Shown here piece by piece: positions 63,489 to 64,000 of a stretch of 64,000 nucleotides of DNA. The stretch lies in the NCBI GenBank assembly GCA_024347015.1, contig AP024889.1:1550001-1614000 (forward strand), given 5' to 3'. The position numbers and the translations under genes are program-made. Below the pieces are notes generated by a model, which saw only the letters and a program-made list of their open reading frames with translations, did no database searches and was not told where the DNA came from. The DNA is from Vibrio pectenicida (GTDB taxonomy: Bacteria; Pseudomonadota; Gammaproteobacteria; Enterobacterales; Vibrionaceae). Numbering within the stretch: position 1 is the first letter of the stretch; the number at the start of each line of letters is the position of its first letter.

Positions 63489-63522
63489 CACAGGTTCAAA
63501 TTTTTGGATCTGTGTTTTTTTT
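63489..63522 (+). terminator. Intrinsic terminator of the rlmL-DUF3466 cluster
   Basis: CACAGGTTCA pairs with TGGATCTGTG (10 pairs, two of them G-U) and runs into eight T residues, 20 bases after the DUF3466 stop. Confidence 0.88.
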
Positions 63523-63632
63523 CACCTTGAGAAAGGTGAGATTTTGAACGATCCTTAATTGTGGAGTAACAAAAGCTCCACAAAAAGTTAATAGTAGTAC
63601 GTTAGAAAAACGATATGTATGAGGACGACACT

Positions 63633-63806
63633 ATGAAGAGACAAAAGCGTGACCGCATGGAAAGAGCTCAATCACAAGGGTATAAAGCAGGCTTAAATGG
63701 CCGCTCTACGGACTCATGTCCTTACCAACAGATGGATGCTCGATCTCATTGGCTTGGTGGTTGGCGCGATGCCAGAGAAGATAGACACTCTGGTCTCTAC
63801 AAATAA
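63633..63806 (+). CDS. rmf: Ribosome modulation factor Rmf
   Basis: Rmf converts 70S ribosomes to the 100S dimers of stationary phase. The 57-residue protein starts MKRQKRDR and shows the family core RAQSQGYKAGLNGRS, CPYQ and SHWLGGWRDAR. ATG at 63633 is preceded by GAGGA; a Met six codons upstream is open but does not match the family. Expression in relatives rises with slow growth. It ends in a strong terminator and converges on fabA. Confidence 0.95.
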   Translation: MKRQKRDRMERAQSQGYKAGLNGRSTDSCPYQQMDARSHWLGGWRDAREDRHSGLYK

Positions 63807-63830
63807 AATACACAATCCACATACGAAACA

Positions 63831-63862
63831 AAGCCCCAATTATTGGGGCTTTTATTATTTTA
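63831..63862 (+). terminator. Intrinsic terminator of rmf
   Basis: AAGCCCCAA pairs with TTGGGGCTT (loop TTA), followed by a T-rich stretch on the plus strand, 24 bases after the rmf stop. It lies in the convergent gap with fabA. Confidence 0.9.
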
Positions 63863-63885
63863 TTTAAGGTCTAAAGTCACTGCAC

Positions 63886-64000
63886 TTAGAAAGAAGAAGT
63901 ATCTTGGAATAATCCTACTTTTAGATCCTTGGCAACGTAAATTTCTTTACCATCAACCAGCACTCGACCATCGGCGAGACCCATAACCAACTTGCGGTTG
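63886..64000 (-). CDS. fabA: 3-hydroxydecanoyl-ACP dehydratase FabA, C-terminal end only
   Basis: The last 38 codons of a gene that continues past the right edge. Read on the minus strand they give a tail with [16 protein letters not shown] and [12 protein letters not shown], which is the C-terminus of FabA. The enzyme dehydrates 3-hydroxydecanoyl-ACP and isomerises the product, starting unsaturated fatty acid synthesis. The catalytic His and Asp lie outside the window. The rmf-fabA arrangement is as in other gammaproteobacteria. Confidence 0.9.
   Translation of the reverse strand, partial: NRKLVMGLADGRVLVDGKEIYVAKDLKVGLFQDTSSF

Overview
The window looks like chromosomal DNA of a marine gammaproteobacterium of the Vibrionaceae (Vibrio or a close relative). 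It is moderately AT-rich. The evidence is gene content and order: a GntR-controlled prpB-prpC-acnD-prpF-prpE cluster, rlmI/acyP/tusE/yccA, msrC/proQ/prc beside letA-letB-rsmF, pepN-DUF2835-gdhB-pyrD-zapC-rlmL-uup, and rmf next to fabA. I saw no rRNA, tRNA, insertion sequence, prophage or CRISPR array.

Region 1 (1-10835, all leftward) is part of a type VI secretion (T6SS) locus. In transcription order there is a lipoprotein, vgrG, a DUF6931-like gene and a PAAR gene. After a 270-bp gap come tssA, hcp, tssB, tssC, a second divergent tssC-like gene, tssE and the start of tssF, which runs off the left edge. The baseplate and membrane-complex genes (tssG, tssJ-tssM, ATPase) are not in the window and probably lie to the left. 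No obvious toxin/immunity pair is visible.

Region 2 (10836-20488, rightward) is a complete 2-methylcitrate cycle operon for propionate: a FadR/VanR-type GntR regulator with three TTGTNGACAA operators in front, prpB, prpC, acnD, prpF and prpE, followed by a small GNAT acetyltransferase.

Region 3 (20489-37132) is core metabolism and RNA modification. It holds queE-queC (7-deazaguanine synthesis), a DUF2750 protein, rlmI, acylphosphatase, tusE, yccA, the aapJQMP amino-acid ABC importer, a CysG-type siroheme enzyme with a truncated methyltransferase domain, yajQ, an AroH-type DAHP synthase, a DUF4442 hotdog protein, an uncharacterised membrane protein, cvfB and rsmF.

Region 4 (37214-50260) is envelope and protein quality control: letA-letB (seven MCE domains) with an upstream ABC exporter, a damaged msrC, proQ-prc, a periplasmic protein made of two similar halves, pepN and a DUF2835 protein.

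Region 5 (50448-64000) holds gdhB, pyrD, zapC, a compact rlmL-glutaredoxin-uup-DUF3466 cluster, rmf and the 3' end of fabA. Most transcription units end in clear intrinsic hairpins, several serving convergent genes.

The most notable points are the duplicated T6SS sheath subunit, the PAAR-coupled DUF6931 gene, msrC with two compensating indels that remove its catalytic cysteine from frame, the remnant methyltransferase domain on the CysG-like protein, the ABC exporter joined to letAB, the triple GntR operator, and a GlyGly-CTERM tail on the DUF3466 protein. I found nothing that I can defend as an entirely new system.
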